Assembly: GCF_947507565.1 (NCBI RefSeq)
Contig: NC_089186.1
Span: forward strand, 1,426,001 to 1,490,000
Source: Oscarella lobularis
Lineage: Eukaryota; Porifera; Homoscleromorpha; Homosclerophorida; Oscarellidae
Length of the DNA: 64,000 nucleotides
Direction: 5' to 3'
Made by a program: the position numbers and the translations under genes. Every line of letters starts with the position of its first letter. The stretch's first letter is position 1. Shown here piece by piece: positions 23,018 to 35,975 of the stretch. The notes beneath the pieces are model-generated. The model was not told the origin of the DNA. It did no database searches and worked only from the letters and a program-made list of their open reading frames with translations.

Positions 23018-24793
23018 CTAATTATAGGCGCACGACACCTTGTATCCTTCCTGAAGAAACCTGTACGCTGACTCAGACGCTTCCAAATCATCACCCGCGC
23101 TTCCCTGTATTGATTCGGTATTCGCATCGTTAACCAACAGCATTTCGTCTGGCTGAGAGAGACGAGTGGATATTGCGTTGAAGGTGGGTCGTTTGTGGTG
23201 ATCAGGATTCCTACAGAGTGCATCCTCGTGGTCACAAGTCCAAGCATACAGTGCCCTCTCTTCTTCTTACCAGCACTCAATCATGAGTTTATAGACAGCG
23301 TAGGAACAGCCCGGAGGTGGAGGAAGACGATAGCCAGTTTCCAGTAGGTCAAGAACGGCGCGGTTCTTCGTATTGCCGTAAGGACGCTTTCCCACGGTCC
23401 AAATTTCATAGAGGACTATGCCATAACTCCATACGTCACTGGACGTCGAATACTTCCGGAAATTGATTGCCTACAAAATAGCTGTGCTGAAAAAGTGAGA
23501 AGCGTAGAGACCCGTTTACCTCAGGAGCGGTCCATCTGAAGGGAATTTGTCCTCCTTTCGTGACGTAGTAATTGTCGTCGGCCAAGTCTCTCGATAAGCC
23601 AAAGTCCGCAATCTAACCAATATAATAAAGACAATAGCGCTAACGGAAGTAGCTAAGCAAACCTTGCAAACTAGTTTTTCACCAAGTAGAACGTTACGAG
23701 CCGCCAGATCCTTAAATTCCATATTCCAAATTAAGATTAGATAACAAATGTTTGAGAGCTCTCACCCTGTGAACAAAACAGCGCTTTGCCAAATATTCCA
23801 TTCCGGCTGCTATGTCGCGAGACATCTGCAGTAGTCGAGCAGGCAAATCCGAGGGCAACGTGTCCTCGTTTCTATGACGAGAGATTGCATCTCTAGGCAA
23901 CGAATAGAAACGTACTTACGCGATTGATTGCAAAAATTGCTTCAAATCACCCTTCGGCAAAATTTCCAAAACAACCATCAACTACACATTTGAACATACA
24001 GCTTGAAAACAGAACTCCCGGGCGTGAATTACCGGTCTCCCAGTGAGGACGACTCCGTGCATTACCACGACGTTTCGATGGTTAAACTGGCCCATAATAG
24101 CAGCCTCTTGAAGAAACTTTACCTTGTTCTCCTCCGATTCTGATTTCAACGTTTTCACAGCAACGACGATGGGAGACTTGGAATCCTTTTGAAACAAATT
24201 GAGAAGGCACAAAGAAAGTTAGATATGTTATGACCATACCTTATCCGTCCAGATGCCTCTCTCAACAGTTCCAAACTGACTAAATGTGCAGAAGAATAAA
24301 GTAGAGGATAAAGCATTACTCTCACTAACGCTTTCATTACCCAGTTCCCAGTATTTCTTCCAACTGAACGGAAGACCTTTCCAAGACGCGAAACTTTCCA
24401 GTACTTAACTGATCATACAGTCTCTCTTCTGTTTTTGCCGGCTCCCAGTAGATGTCGTCTTTCAGCTCATTGATAGCCTATATCACAACATTATAAAAAA
24501 TAAAAGATGCATTTAATGACAATGACTTGCCGTCTTCCCGGAAACGGCCTGTGACTGAGCTAAGTTGACAGGTACTTCGTAGTTACCATCGTCTTCAAAT
24601 AGAGGGTTTTGGAATATCTGAGCGGCTGTCGACGTCGTTTCGGTGAGAGCCGGTTGACAATACTCGGCAGGCAGCCCGGACGACCTTTGAAACACGGACG
24701 AATCGCGGTATTCATAATCTTCATTTTCAAAGAGCGACACGACAGCGTAGCTGGGCGAGTGTATTCTTGAACTGCGCAGATCCATTTCCATGG
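23018..24793 (-). CDS. R5 juxtamembrane and Eph-like tyrosine kinase exons
   Basis: Same ten-exon layout as R3, shifted by 12165-12166: juxtamembrane 24793-24531, linker 24477 down, helix-C exon starting at 24185, last exon 23210-23018, stop TAG. GQFGTV loop, VAVKTLK, DLAARN, DFGLSRD and WTAPE are present. The GC donor after the juxtamembrane exon is conserved. It differs from R3 by only a few bases, so it is a recent duplicate or is being homogenised. Confidence 0.87.
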
Positions 24794-27700
24794 CTAAACA
24801 AGATGCGCCACTTGCACATGACAACAACAAGCATCGCTCTAACGTACCTTGTTCTTTCAAATCGTACGCGTCGGTTGATTGGCGTCTACCTCTTCGACGC
24901 GCAAACACGGCAACCACAACAACAATAGCAATGAAAAGTAGCCCCATACCTACTCCTATTCCAATGTACGTAGGAGACGAACCGCCAGACTCTTTTGCTG
25001 ACGCTGACGTCGGAGTCCCTGCCGTTGTGACGATCTGGTGAGGAGGCTGAGAGTTTTCTGCCGACGTCGGGATGCTGCCGGTTGACTGCAAGTAACTCGG
25101 CGTTGCTGAAGAAGGCCCCTCTGAAGCTGTCTGGTAGGTTGGCGGATTAGATATCAGAGAACTCGTTTCAGAAGGTGCCGAGGGAAGATGAGAAGTCGGC
25201 AAGGAAGTCTTAATGCTTGGTAAAGTCGATATTGTAAAAGTTGAGACAGCGGCACCTGAAGTTGTAGAAGGCGAGACGGCTGATGCTGTAGTAGGAATAG
25301 CTGTAGTTGCCGAAGAGGTACCCGCGGTCGTGGTAGAGACCGTCATTTTTACTGTACTGGGTACAGTTGTCGAAAGCGAAAGACAGGTGCCGTCGATTCT
25401 TCCACTTGCAGGAGGAGAAAAGGCAGGTTGAGATATAGAAATTGAGGGCTCTAAATGAAACACGCAATATAATATCGTCTATCCAGTATTCTGGACTGTT
25501 TCTCACTGGGACAAAGGCAATATGACCACTTCTTCATATTTCCATCATCTTCGTTCTTCGTTGAACACCATGGAACGCTTTTTTCAAAAGTAGTGCACTC
25601 AAAAAACCGCTTTCCTTTATAAATAAAGGGAAAAATGCATTCGGTATCTCCCTTGCCAGAGTCTCCTCCGCATACAAATGTTACTGAGGGAAGACCGTCT
25701 GCGAAGTAAACATCATCGCTAAATCTGACATTGAAATTTCTAGATATAATACCATTAATGCACTTGCTAACGGAACAATCTTCTATGTCTCCGTCGGATT
25801 CATAACACCATGGTTCAGACCTCGCTTGCGGGTCGGGATTCCGACAGAATTTGTGATTGCCTAGCCCAGCTGTTGTATTTTGAGATACTGGAAACTTTGT
25901 CCACAACGCGCAGTCGTCCTCCGTGCGCAATCCTCTATACCCGTAACCGTTGTCCACGGTGCTGTAACATGTCATGTCTAAAGTAAATTAATTAAAACCT
26001 GTCATAAAAACAATACCATGTGGCTAACGAAATAGAAATACCTTCGCACTCGTCTATATCACAGTCGGTCCAATTAAGACACCCGCCGATTTCTTCTGTG
26101 TAACACCACGGCATCGTGCGATTTTCCGATATAGGGTTGCGGCAATACGAATGATTGCCCAAACCCGCTTCCGGATAAAGAGCGAGAAGATTCGTGTACG
26201 TGCTCAGCTCTGACCAATTGAGGCACGATTTGCCGTCCGCGCTAACGGCAGTCGAACCGCGATACGACGTGCCGCGATAGAGAGTCCGACGACATTCTAT
26301 AAAATAGGTCTCCAATGGCAAACTTTAACATATTTCTCGGGGTACCTCTTCCACTCGTCGTCGCGCTACTATGACTTGACGTGACCGAGCCACTGACTAG
26401 TGAAGCCGTAATTGTAAACGTATACATTGTCAACGCCGCAACGTCAGAAAGATGAGGAAGAGAAACACCTTTGATATCTTTAAACGATGATGGCTGAACA
26501 GTCGTTCCCGGGTAGACTTTAGCAAATTCTATCTTGTATGACGTGTCGTCCTTGACAATTGCCGGTGGTCCGGTCCATCGAAAAGTTCCTTTCCCTGTGC
26601 TACCGTCGTACTCCAACTCGGGCAACGGCCCTTTGGATGACTCTACAGAGAAAAGCAGGTACATCCCTGCTGTAATCTGCTAGAATATAATACTATCTTC
26701 TCCTGAGCGTACGACAATCCATTGAGTGTGAACGAGAGCGCCGGATCCGCTTTCGACGGAAAGTCGATACAAATACTCTAAGTCAAGTCGTGCAAGAGCG
26801 TCAATTAAAACAGTACCAAAACAAACCTGTAAAGGCTTTGACTCCATTATTGTCCGTTAGACTTTCTTCGCCTTCTCCTTTTGAATCAACGCGAAGCACT
26901 TGATCTACGCACGTTGGACCCTCCCACGTGAAGTCTGGACATCCGGCAAAGCTGACGTTCAAACTCACAATTCTTTTCTTTACATAGTCAACCAGCTGTT
27001 CGTTGACTTTAAAATCTGCCAAACAGCCTCCATAACTCGTCAAGTTCACGCCATATCCTAACGCCTTTTGGACGATTTTCGGTGTACTGTCCATGCCACC
27101 GAGATAAACGTTTTCCATAATATCAGACGAATACATCTGCACGTTGGTTATATTGCAAGAGGTGTTGTGTGCAACGCCGTCCACAGTAACGACTAGAAAC
27201 GCCGTGTCTACTGCTAAACTCACTGTGTGCCACGCGCCGTCACACACGCTCACTGTTTCGGGTCGAACTTGAACAAGGAAAGGTCCATCCGATGGCCCAA
27301 AGCCTTTTCTGTATCTCAAATCTAGCCCATTGACGCGTGACTCAACGAAGAGAAATTCGCCTTTACCGCTGCTGTAAGCGGCGAGAAGAAGACCGTTAGA
27401 CCAGCTCGTTCGCATTCGAAAACTGACTTTAAGTTGACTGCTCGATGAAGGCGATAGTGTCAGTTTTGCGTAACCTGCTCCGCGAAAATGCATTCCGGCA
27501 TGAACAGCGGGCGGACAGCCATTGGTGATCCAGCGAACATTCTCATAGCTCTGGCTTTTCGATAAATCTAATGTTTTGCCTTTTTCAAGCTGTTCCACAT
27601 TCATACATCCAATGAATCCGTCTGTTTGAGACAAAACGCTGTCTTTGACGTACTGAGTCGAATTTATTCCACCAACATAAACGCTTTCCACCTGGACGTT

Positions 27701-28759
27701 AATCTTCCCGCCGCCTCGTACGTAAGAAGAAGATTTTTTAGTTCCATCAACAGTAAGTTTGAGAGTTTTTCTATCCTTATCTCTCTTCTCTGCCTCTACC
27801 GTATGAAACCGACCGTCATTCAAAGTCACTGTTGTAGAAACATTCAAGGAGCCTATATCGCTTTTGACCGCGAATATTAACTTTCCGTCCGTCAGCTGTA
27901 GGTATGCATACGACGACCAGTCACTCTTGAAAGCAACAAAGAGAAGTCCATTTGGAGCTAAAGTTCGAAATGCTAGTTTCGTTAGAAATTTCTTTCCGCC
28001 ATCAAAAGGACTATTGTCGAAATTGACGTAGCCAAAGCCTTCAAAAGAAAATCCGGCAATGGCACTTGGTTGACTCGCGGGAACGTCTCTTCTTTCTATA
28101 ACGTATTTCGTATTGTTGTCTTCATTCGAGTGCTTTCGCCACTGAAGTTCAACTGATGACTCTGTCACTGCCAGCGGGCGCAAATAACGGTCACCCTGTA
28201 GGCCTAAAACAACATTATTTAATCGAACAACAGGCACTGTAGAAGAAATACCGGAAAGACATGTGTACGACACGTTTAGCAACATTTTGCCTGAGCACTT
28301 TGTGCCGAAAGTGACACCAACAGCCTTTATTTTGCAATAGTTTTTGTTCTGGCACGCCGTCCTTACAACATCAACAGCCCTGGAAGAGAACGAATGAATC
28401 GCCTCAATTGATCGAGTATCCCGTCGCCGATACTCTTACTTAGACGAGCTGCAAAGAGGGGTAACTGAAGCGCGCGATATGCAGTCGTTCACTTTTTCGA
28501 AAGTAGCAGAACTAATCGCTATTAGCTTGCTTGTACAGTTGATTCTAAAGGTGAGATATCTAGCCACTCCCTTATTGTCTCAGTGTCAGTCTCACTTACT
28601 TCAAATCGCCGTTGCAGGATGTTTCAGTTTTGGGCGATTGCGATATTGTTCCTAACGCATAAACGTGTTACGTTGACGGTTTTATCACCAAAAGCTGTCG
28701 AGGCTAAGCCTACCTTCGTAGTAGAAAATAAGCACAAACACGGCAATTCGAAGAATCAT
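23018..28759 (-). CDS. R5: two-kringle receptor tyrosine kinase, complete
   Basis: Start codon 28759-28757 (MILRIAVFVLIF). LamG exon 28203-26827; FN3 about 26646-26346; kringle 1 about 26298-26040; kringle 2 about 25975-25753; FN2 25698-25507; stalk and membrane exon 25450-24848 (YIGIGVGMGLLF). The 54-bp intron between kringle 2 and FN2 (25699-25752) is a multiple of three with no stop, so it could be retained in frame. The ectodomain is the sister of R3, while the kinase half is nearly identical to that of R3. All exons are open. Confidence 0.87.
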
Positions 28760-28860
28760 GGTAAAGACCCCAGCAGCGTTTCAGAACGGCTTTTCTTTCT
28801 GGAACCTAAGAAGAACGGGAAGCCAGAGACGTGGTGAGTAGTCTGGACGGTCACATAAAA

Positions 28861-28869
28861 GCTCCCGTA
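28861..28869 (-). promoter_or_regulatory. Conserved TACGGGAGC element upstream of R5
   Basis: Perfect TACGGGAGC, 102 bp upstream of the R5 start codon and followed further upstream by the hairpin at 28890-28934. Confidence 0.5.
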
Positions 28870-28889
28870 CACATTACTCGAAAGGACCT

Positions 28890-28934
28890 TAGGAGTAGGT
28901 TATGCTAATATGACATTAGCATAAGCTACTCCTA
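28890..28934. repeat. Inverted repeat (20-bp arms) before R5
   Basis: Arms 28890-28909 and 28915-28934 are separated by ATGAC and pair with one G:T-type mismatch. This is the duplicate of the hairpin upstream of R3. A first-arm substitution relative to R3 still permits a G:T pair, so the fold is kept. Confidence 0.7.
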
Positions 28935-29224
28935 CGGTATTTCGAAGGGAAAGAGTAAATAAGAGAGCAAGTTCTTCCTAACTGACTTTCGCCAAATCGG
29001 ACAACTGGCTGATCAGTGCACGAGACTCACAGCACATTAACCTGAATAAGCTAAGATAAACGCATACACACACGCACGTACTGACAACTGTAGTCATCAT
29101 CCGTTGCACTGAAGTCGAGCGTATTGTACGTTCGTCCCACTTTCAGCATTGCTTATCGATCTGTTTCGACGCAGAAAGCGTCAATTGAACGAGGTCAAGC
29201 TTTTAGTTGTTATACTCGGAATTC

Positions 29225-29910
29225 TTTGTTAAAACGCATTCATTCATTCATCTTCTCTGGTCCACCATATTGATGGAAATCTAATAACATACGCAAATGT
29301 AGTAGAACAACATTCCTACATCCTTAGTGCACTTGCTAACGACACTTTTTCGATTTTTCAACCGATTCCTAAAAGCACGGTTTGGAGGTTCAGTCTTTTC
29401 TCCACCCCATAGTCATTACCCAATTACTCCAAATAATCAAGGCGTCCATCGATGTCGCCCGTATAGCGCCACGGCATTGATAGGGCTGCTCGGTACAAAG
29501 ATACCAACATTCTATAGGCAAAATAACAGAAACGATACTAGCGATGTTCTCTATTGCTATGTACGTTTCCATTCGTCGTCATAACACTGACGAAGTCGAA
29601 GCGCAGCATTCACGGTTGAGGAAAGACTGTAGTTGTGGACGAGGCCATAGTTAAGTTAAATTCAAAGTCGAGAGACATTCCTGGATTTCGAAATAGAATC
29701 CCCGTCCATAAAAACTCAATTTCCTCCCGCAGAGCATAACAGAATCGTTCAAATTTCCTCAATAGGACTGCGAATGATGCAGTACAAAAGTCTGATCCGG
29801 ATAATAAACCAAACGGCATTCTACAGAATAAAAACTAATTACTTTCAACGGCTCTCCGCGCCGTTCGTTGTCACACTGTATAACAACTCTGACTACAGAG
29901 GCCCGTGGCA
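29225..29910 (-). pseudogene. Decayed receptor exons, second copy
   Basis: Homologue of the relics at 16785-17590. A kringle fragment (PWRYTGDIDGRLDY, about 29420-29480), an FN3-end fragment (about 29560-29610), a second kringle fragment (about 29710-29825) and another FN3-end piece (about 29850-29905) are all out of frame or without their cysteines. The rest of 28.9-30.7 kb holds no recognisable gene. Confidence 0.6.
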
Positions 29911-30695
29911 GTTGTTCTAGTACATAGGCACGCTGTGTTCACGACCCTACGGCTTCGCGCTAGAAGAGAAGAACACTCAAGGATTTTTGACTTGGAATCT
30001 ACATTGACGAGGCAGAGGAATGATGCGAACACCCGCCATTTACCTCCTACTACGAAGAGCTCGCCGTTTGGACATAGATTCAGTTTGGAGACGACCTTAC
30101 TCCGGGCCTCGTCGAAGCCCCGTAGGCAAACTTACCTATGTCAGTTTTTTTGCCGTACTCGCTTCTTTCCTAGCCCGAGGGACGTTGTAAAGAAGAAAAC
30201 ATTCCGAGAGAGTTTGGTCTCACCGTAGAAGGTCGAAGAGCTGCCTTTTAGAGCCCGCGCCAGGGAGTTGCACGAACGAAAGAAACATCGACTAGAAAAA
30301 AATAGAAAAAAAGATCGTTTGAGGGAGGGAGGTAGTGTCTACTGTAACTCTTAGGCACGCTGTCTTCATGACTTCTTGTTATACAGCTGAGCGAAGACTT
30401 TTTCCCCGACATTACTCCGGGTCATAGATGCTTCTACTCCTATAACGAGGCCCATCGCAGAAGGCTAGAGCATTCCCAGAGAGTAAGAGGGACCTATGCA
30501 GCAAGAGTTTGATCGCACCATAGGAATTCGAAGAGCTGCTTTTTAGAGCCGACATATGCCAGGCAACGTCAGATCGAAAGTTGCTAAAACGAAAAGAAAC
30601 AACGTGATATGTAAAACAAAATGGAAAAATAAAACGGCCTGACTCCGCGTCATTTCGTCGATCGGCGGTTCAAAAGCGTCACGATGAGAGTTCTC

Positions 30696-33600
30696 TCACA
30701 GTCTTTCGATGTGGTCATAGTCGTCGCCTGCACGAAGCGTCGCAGGAAATCCTGGGCCCGATTCCGTTGAGAATCGAAGAGTGCTGTAAAGCTGGCTTGG
30801 AAAATCAGACTCGGCAAAACCGAGCCTGTTGTACGTTGATTCTATTTCTTCACGATTCTCCTGGATCCCTTCTACAGTGACGAAATCGCTTTCACTTTCT
30901 CTCTGATCTTCTTCCGCTTGTGCTCGACTTAGAATGAAGACCGATGAAGTAGTATTACTTTTGGAATCACCGTATAGCGGGTTAGGGTCCAGGTCGAATT
31001 CATAATTTTGTCTTTTTGTTTTACTTTTCTTGCATCGCCTATAAAGACAACAAACCTTGAAGGGTAGTGTCAAAATCTTGTTTAAGTTGCTTCTCTTACC
31101 ACGCAATGACCGCTATAATTAGACTAAGCAGCGCCAGTGCTCCAATTGCCGATCCCACAACAATTGCCAGAAAAGAAGACGAAGCGGAAGGTAACTCCTG
31201 TGGCGTCCCAAGGTTGCCACCTTCTGCTGTAGTTTGCAACGTCGACGTATCAGCAAACGTACCGCTCACTGGAGTCGTAGCGCTATTTGAAGAGACTTTA
31301 GTTGCAGCCGCAAGAGTTCCAGGAGTCTTCAAACGAACCGTAGCCGAAGAGTCGGTGGTTGCAACAAGCGTAGTAGAGACAGCCACAGCAGTTATCAAAG
31401 TTGTCGCAAGAGAAACTGTAGTTGTAGCAGGAGAATTCGGTGCTGAGACCGTAGTTGAGTCAGGACTACTCGGTGAAGTTGGGATACTTGATCTTGCGCG
31501 AGAAAATGAAGCAGAAGAAGCCGCCGCAGAAGTAGTCTGCAGAGGAGTATTTGTAGTAGCGGCCTTTGAAGAAGTAGCCGAGACTGCTGCAGTTTTAGCA
31601 TACGAAGTCGTGAAAGAGATTGTAGTTACAGCATTAGAACTTGGGACCGTGGTTGAGCCAGCGCTACTCGGTGAAGTTGGGAGACTTGATGTTGCGCGAG
31701 AGAACGAAGCAGAAGAAGCGGTCGCAGAAGCAGTCTGCAGAGATGTAGTAGCTGTAGTAGTGGCCTTCAAAGTAGTCGAAACTGCAGTTTCAGTTGCTAC
31801 ATTAGAACTTAAGACAGTACTTGAGGCAGTTTCTGAAGACGTGCGTGCGGTATTAGACGCAGTGGGAAGAGCCTCTGAAGTCGTAGAAGGTGAGGCCGCA
31901 GACGTAGCGGCCTCAGAAGACGTAAGAATAGCTGTAACTGTAGAAGAGGTACTCGCGGTCATGGTAGAAACCGTCACTTTTACTTTACCAGGCGTAGTTG
32001 TGGGACGCAAAGAACAGGTTCCGTCGATTCTTCCATTGGCAGGAGGAGAAAAGGTAGGTTGAGAAATAGAAAGTGAGGGCTCTAAATGAAAAACACAATA
32101 CAATATTGCCTTTTCAACAGAACAAAATGATTCTCACTGGGACAAAGACAATATGACCACTTAGTCATTTTTCCACTATTGTCGTTTTTCGTTGAACACC
32201 ATGGAACACTCCTTTCAAAAGTAGTGCACTCAAAAAACCGCTTTTCATTATAGATAAAGGGGAAAATGCATTCGGTGTCTCCCCTGCCAGAATCTCCTCC
32301 GCATACATATGTTACTGAGGGAAGACCATCTGTGAAGTTACCATCGCACTTGTCTATATCACAGTAGGTCCAGTTAAGACAGCCGCCGATTTTCTCCGTG
32401 TAACACCACGGCATCGTTCGATTTTCCGATATAGGGTTACGGCAATAAGAATGATTTCCCAAACCCACTTCTGGATAGAGAGCGAGAAGATTCGCGTACG
32501 TGCTCAGCTCAGACCAATTGAGGCACGATCTGCCGTCGGCGCTAACAGCAGCCGAACCGCGATAGGACGCGCCGCGATAGAGAGTCCGACGGCATTCTAC
32601 GAAATAGATGTACAATAGCAGTATCGCTTTGAGAACCTTCTCAGAATACCTCTTCCATTCGTCGTTACATTAGCGTAATCCGACGTGATGGAGCCCTTGG
32701 TCAGTGAAGCAGTAATTTTAAACGTATACATTGTCAATGCCGCAACGTCCGAAACATGAGGAAGAGAAACACTTTTGATATCTTTAAACGTAAAAGCCGA
32801 TGGCTGAAAAGTCGTTCCCTGGTAAACTTCAGCGAATTCTATTTCATATGACGTGTCGTCCTTGACAATTGCCTGTGGCCCGGTCCATCGAAATGTTCCT
32901 TTCCCCAAGGTACCGTCGAACTCCAACTGAGGCAACGGCCCTGTGGACGATTCTAGGAAGAAAAACGTCTATATCTCTGCTGTCATCTGCGAAAGCACCA
33001 TACCATCTTCCCCTGCGCGTACAACAACCCATGGACCACGAACGAGAGCGCCTGATCCGCTCTTGATGGCAAGTCGATACAAATACTCTAAAATACAAAT
33101 TGAAAAGCATAACAAATTTTTCTTACCTACCTATGTAACAAACCTGTGAAAGCCTTGATTTCATTACTGTCCGTTAGAGATTCTCTGCCTTTTCCTATTG
33201 AACCAATGTAAAGAACTTGATCTACGCACGTTGGACCACCCCACGTGAAATCTGGACATCCGGCAAAGCTGACGTTCAAGCTGTCGCTTCTCTTTTTTGC
33301 GTAGTCAACCAGCTGACCATTTATTTCGAAATCTGCCAAACAGCCTCCATAACTCGTCACGTTCACGCCATATCCAAGCGCTACGTCGTCCATAGTTGGT
33401 GAATTGCCTTTGTGTTCCATGCCTCCAAGATAAAAGTTTTCCATAATTTCAGACGAATACGCCGAGACATCAGTTATTTCAGAAGAGGTGCGGTGTGTAA
33501 CGCCATCGACAGTAACAACTATAGACGTTGTGTCTATTTCTAAGCTGACTGTGTGCCAGGCGCCATCACACAAGCTCAGAGCCGTTGGTCGAACGCGAAC

Positions 33601-35101
33601 AAGAAAAGGTCCATCTGATACCCCAAAGCCTTTCCTGTATCTCAAATCGAGTCCATCGACGCTGGTCTCAACAAAGAGAAAATCGCTTCTATAGCTGCTG
33701 TAAGCGGCAACAAGAAGACCGTTTGACCAACTCGTTCGCATTCGAAAACCGAATTGAAGCCGACTGCTCAGCGAAGACGACAGCGTTAGTTGAGCATACC
33801 CAGCTCCTCGAAAATGCATTCCGGCTTGAACAGCGGGAGGACAGCCATCGGAGCTCCAGCGTACATTCATATAGCCCTGTTTTCTCAGTAAATCAAATGA
33901 CCTGCTGTCGTCAAGCTGTTCCACATTCATGCAACCAATGAATCCGTCTGTTTGAGAAAAAACGCCGGATTTAACCAACTGACCCGTGGCCAGTCCACCA
34001 ACATAAACGGTGTCCACACTAACGTCAATATCCTCGCCGTTGCTATCGTCTGCAGACACTTTAGTTCCATCAACGGTAAGTATGAGAGTGTCTGAATCCT
34101 TCTCTCTCTTCTCCGCTTCTACCGTATGAAACTGACCATCATTTAAATTAACTGCTGCAGAAACATCTACAGAGCCTTTGTCGCCTTTCACAGAAAATTT
34201 CAGTTTCCCATTTGTCAGCTGTAGGTATGCATACGACGACCAGTCACTCCTGAAAGCGACAAAGAGAAGTCCATTGGGAGCTGACGTTCGAAATGACAGT
34301 TTCGTTGTAAATTTCTTTCCGCCATCAAAAGGATCACTCGCAAATTTGATGTAGCCAAAGCCTTCAAAAGACAATCCGGCAACGGCACTTGGCTGACTCA
34401 GGGGAACATATCTTCTCTCTATAACGTATTTCGTATTGTCATCCTCGTTTGAATGCTTTTGCCACCCGAGTTGAACTGACGACTTGGTCACTTTCAGCGG
34501 ATGAAGATAAAGATCACCCTGTAGACCTTATACGCCAATTACATAACTATTTGAGCAACAGGCCACTGCAGAAGAAAAATACGTACCGGAAAGACATGTG
34601 TAGGAGACACTCAGCAACATCTTGTCTGAGCACGTCGTTCCAAAAGTAACATCAGCAGCCGCTAACCTGCAGTAGGTCTTGTGCTGGCACGCTGTCTTTA
34701 CAACGTCAACGGCACTGGAAAGAGAATGAACAAATGCATGAATGAATCGTCCCACATTAGATACATCTTTCGTCTCGCGGCTTACGTTGACGAGTTGCAA
34801 GGAGGAGTAACTGAAGTTTGCATCCCAGCTGCACAACTGTTCACTTCTTCAAACGTAGCAGAGCTAATCGCTATTAGCTTGTTTTGACAGTTGATTCTGA
34901 AAGGCAAAGTGGTTCTGCATATAGCCACACCCGTATTTTTAGTGCCACTTACGCGACGACGCCGTTACAGACTGTGGCGGGTGATTGCGACTTGCTTCCT
35001 AACGTATATCGTGTTACGTTCTGGAACCGAAACCTGCCGAGACCATAAGACGCACCTTCATAGCAGAAAATAAGCGCGAAGAGGGCAATTCGAAGATTCA
35101 T
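30696..35101 (-). CDS. R6: kinase-less single-kringle receptor with ITAM-like tail
   Basis: Start codon 35101-35099 ([13 protein letters not shown]). LamG exon 34526-33144; FN3 about 32954-32650; fused kringle-FN2 exon about 32600-32138; stalk and membrane exon 32081-31100 (FLAIVVGSAIGALALLSLIIAVIAW); tail exon 31038-30696 with NPLY, ESTYNRL, 11 residues, YSTL (about 30779-30841), and terminal YDHIERL. It has one kringle like R2 and R4, with all exons open. It is a transmembrane receptor without catalytic output, so it would need a partner kinase or SH2/PTB proteins (inferred from the motifs). Confidence 0.86.
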
Positions 35102-35174
35102 GGTGAAGACGCTGGCAGCCTTTCTTGTCCGCGTTTTCTGAGATAAAGGAAAGGAAGATCACGCCGCGATTAAA

Positions 35175-35183
35175 GTTCCCGTC
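35175..35183 (-). promoter_or_regulatory. Variant GACGGGAAC element upstream of R6
   Basis: Minus-strand GACGGGAAC, 74 bp upstream of the R6 start codon. The same two-base variant is found before R9. Confidence 0.4.
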
Positions 35184-35213
35184 TATTGTTTGCATTCTGC
35201 CCTACCGTTCTCT

Positions 35214-35234
35214 GCATTAATTAATTAATTAATT
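35214..35234. repeat. ATTA tetranucleotide microsatellite
   Basis: About five units of an ATTA-type repeat in the R7-R6 gap. No function is evident. Confidence 0.7.
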
Positions 35235-35510
35235 TACATAGTCGCTGGGAATAAGTTAGCAAACTCTGCTTACCCGACTGAACGTTTATATTCGGAATCG
35301 AACGTATGCGCGATACGGCCCATAACGTGAACGTACGATAATATACCGCTTCTCCATTTCCTGATAGGTTTTCCTCACTCGTCGTTGCACACCACTTTCC
35401 TTGTTAGGCGAATGCAGAAAAGTGGGTCCCAATACGCTATACATGGAACATGTGCAAGCAAATGTGAAAGCACGACATTCATACATTAGCGCTAATAGAG
35501 TGCTCGCGAT

Positions 35511-35748
35511 ATACGCAATTGACGTGACTAACTAATCGCCATCAGCTCTCCTTTACGGTTGATTCTAAAGTTGAGATACATGTAGCTAGTAGCTAAGTTC
35601 CGAAAGTCTACCGGTACGTGCGTGACGCTGCATGTCGTTACAAGCGGTGGTGTTGATCCCTAACGTAAACGTTCTGCCACTGCCTCGGCAAAATCAAACT
35701 TTTGTGGCACAAAAGAAGCGAGAGCAAGGCGATTCGCACGATCATGAT
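35511..35748 (-). pseudogene. Relic 5' end of a lost array gene
   Basis: On the minus strand an intact signal-peptide start (MIVRIALLSLLLC, from about 35745) is followed at the usual spacing by a small second exon and the first part of the lectin exon near 35515-35570, matching the 5' exons of R3 and R5. The remaining exons are absent, and R6 begins 400 bp further on. It is the stump of a deleted receptor. Confidence 0.6.
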
Positions 35749-35975
35749 CCATGCTCCTGTACTATTTCTTTTGTAGAGTACAGTAGAGCGAATTGCACTC
35801 TACTGCACTCTAAAAGGATGTAAGTACAGCTTGCGCATCAATTGGTAATCGTACACAGCCTTGCAAAACAATCTTTGAAAAGTACAAACCGGACAACAAT
35901 AAAAAAGAGAGAGGGAGAGAGAGTAGCTCGTTGTCTAGACCTTTCTATCTCTCAAGCATCTCCGTAGGATCTTAC

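Larger units (their letters stand above)
19606..24999. repeat. Recent segmental duplication, copy B (partner 7436-12833)
   Basis: This interval spans the R4 ectodomain, the R4 promoter gap and the R5 kinase half. It is nearly identical to copy A, introns included. The low edge coincides with the stalk exon where R4 stops resembling R2 and starts resembling R6, so R4 is a recombinant gene. Confidence 0.85.
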
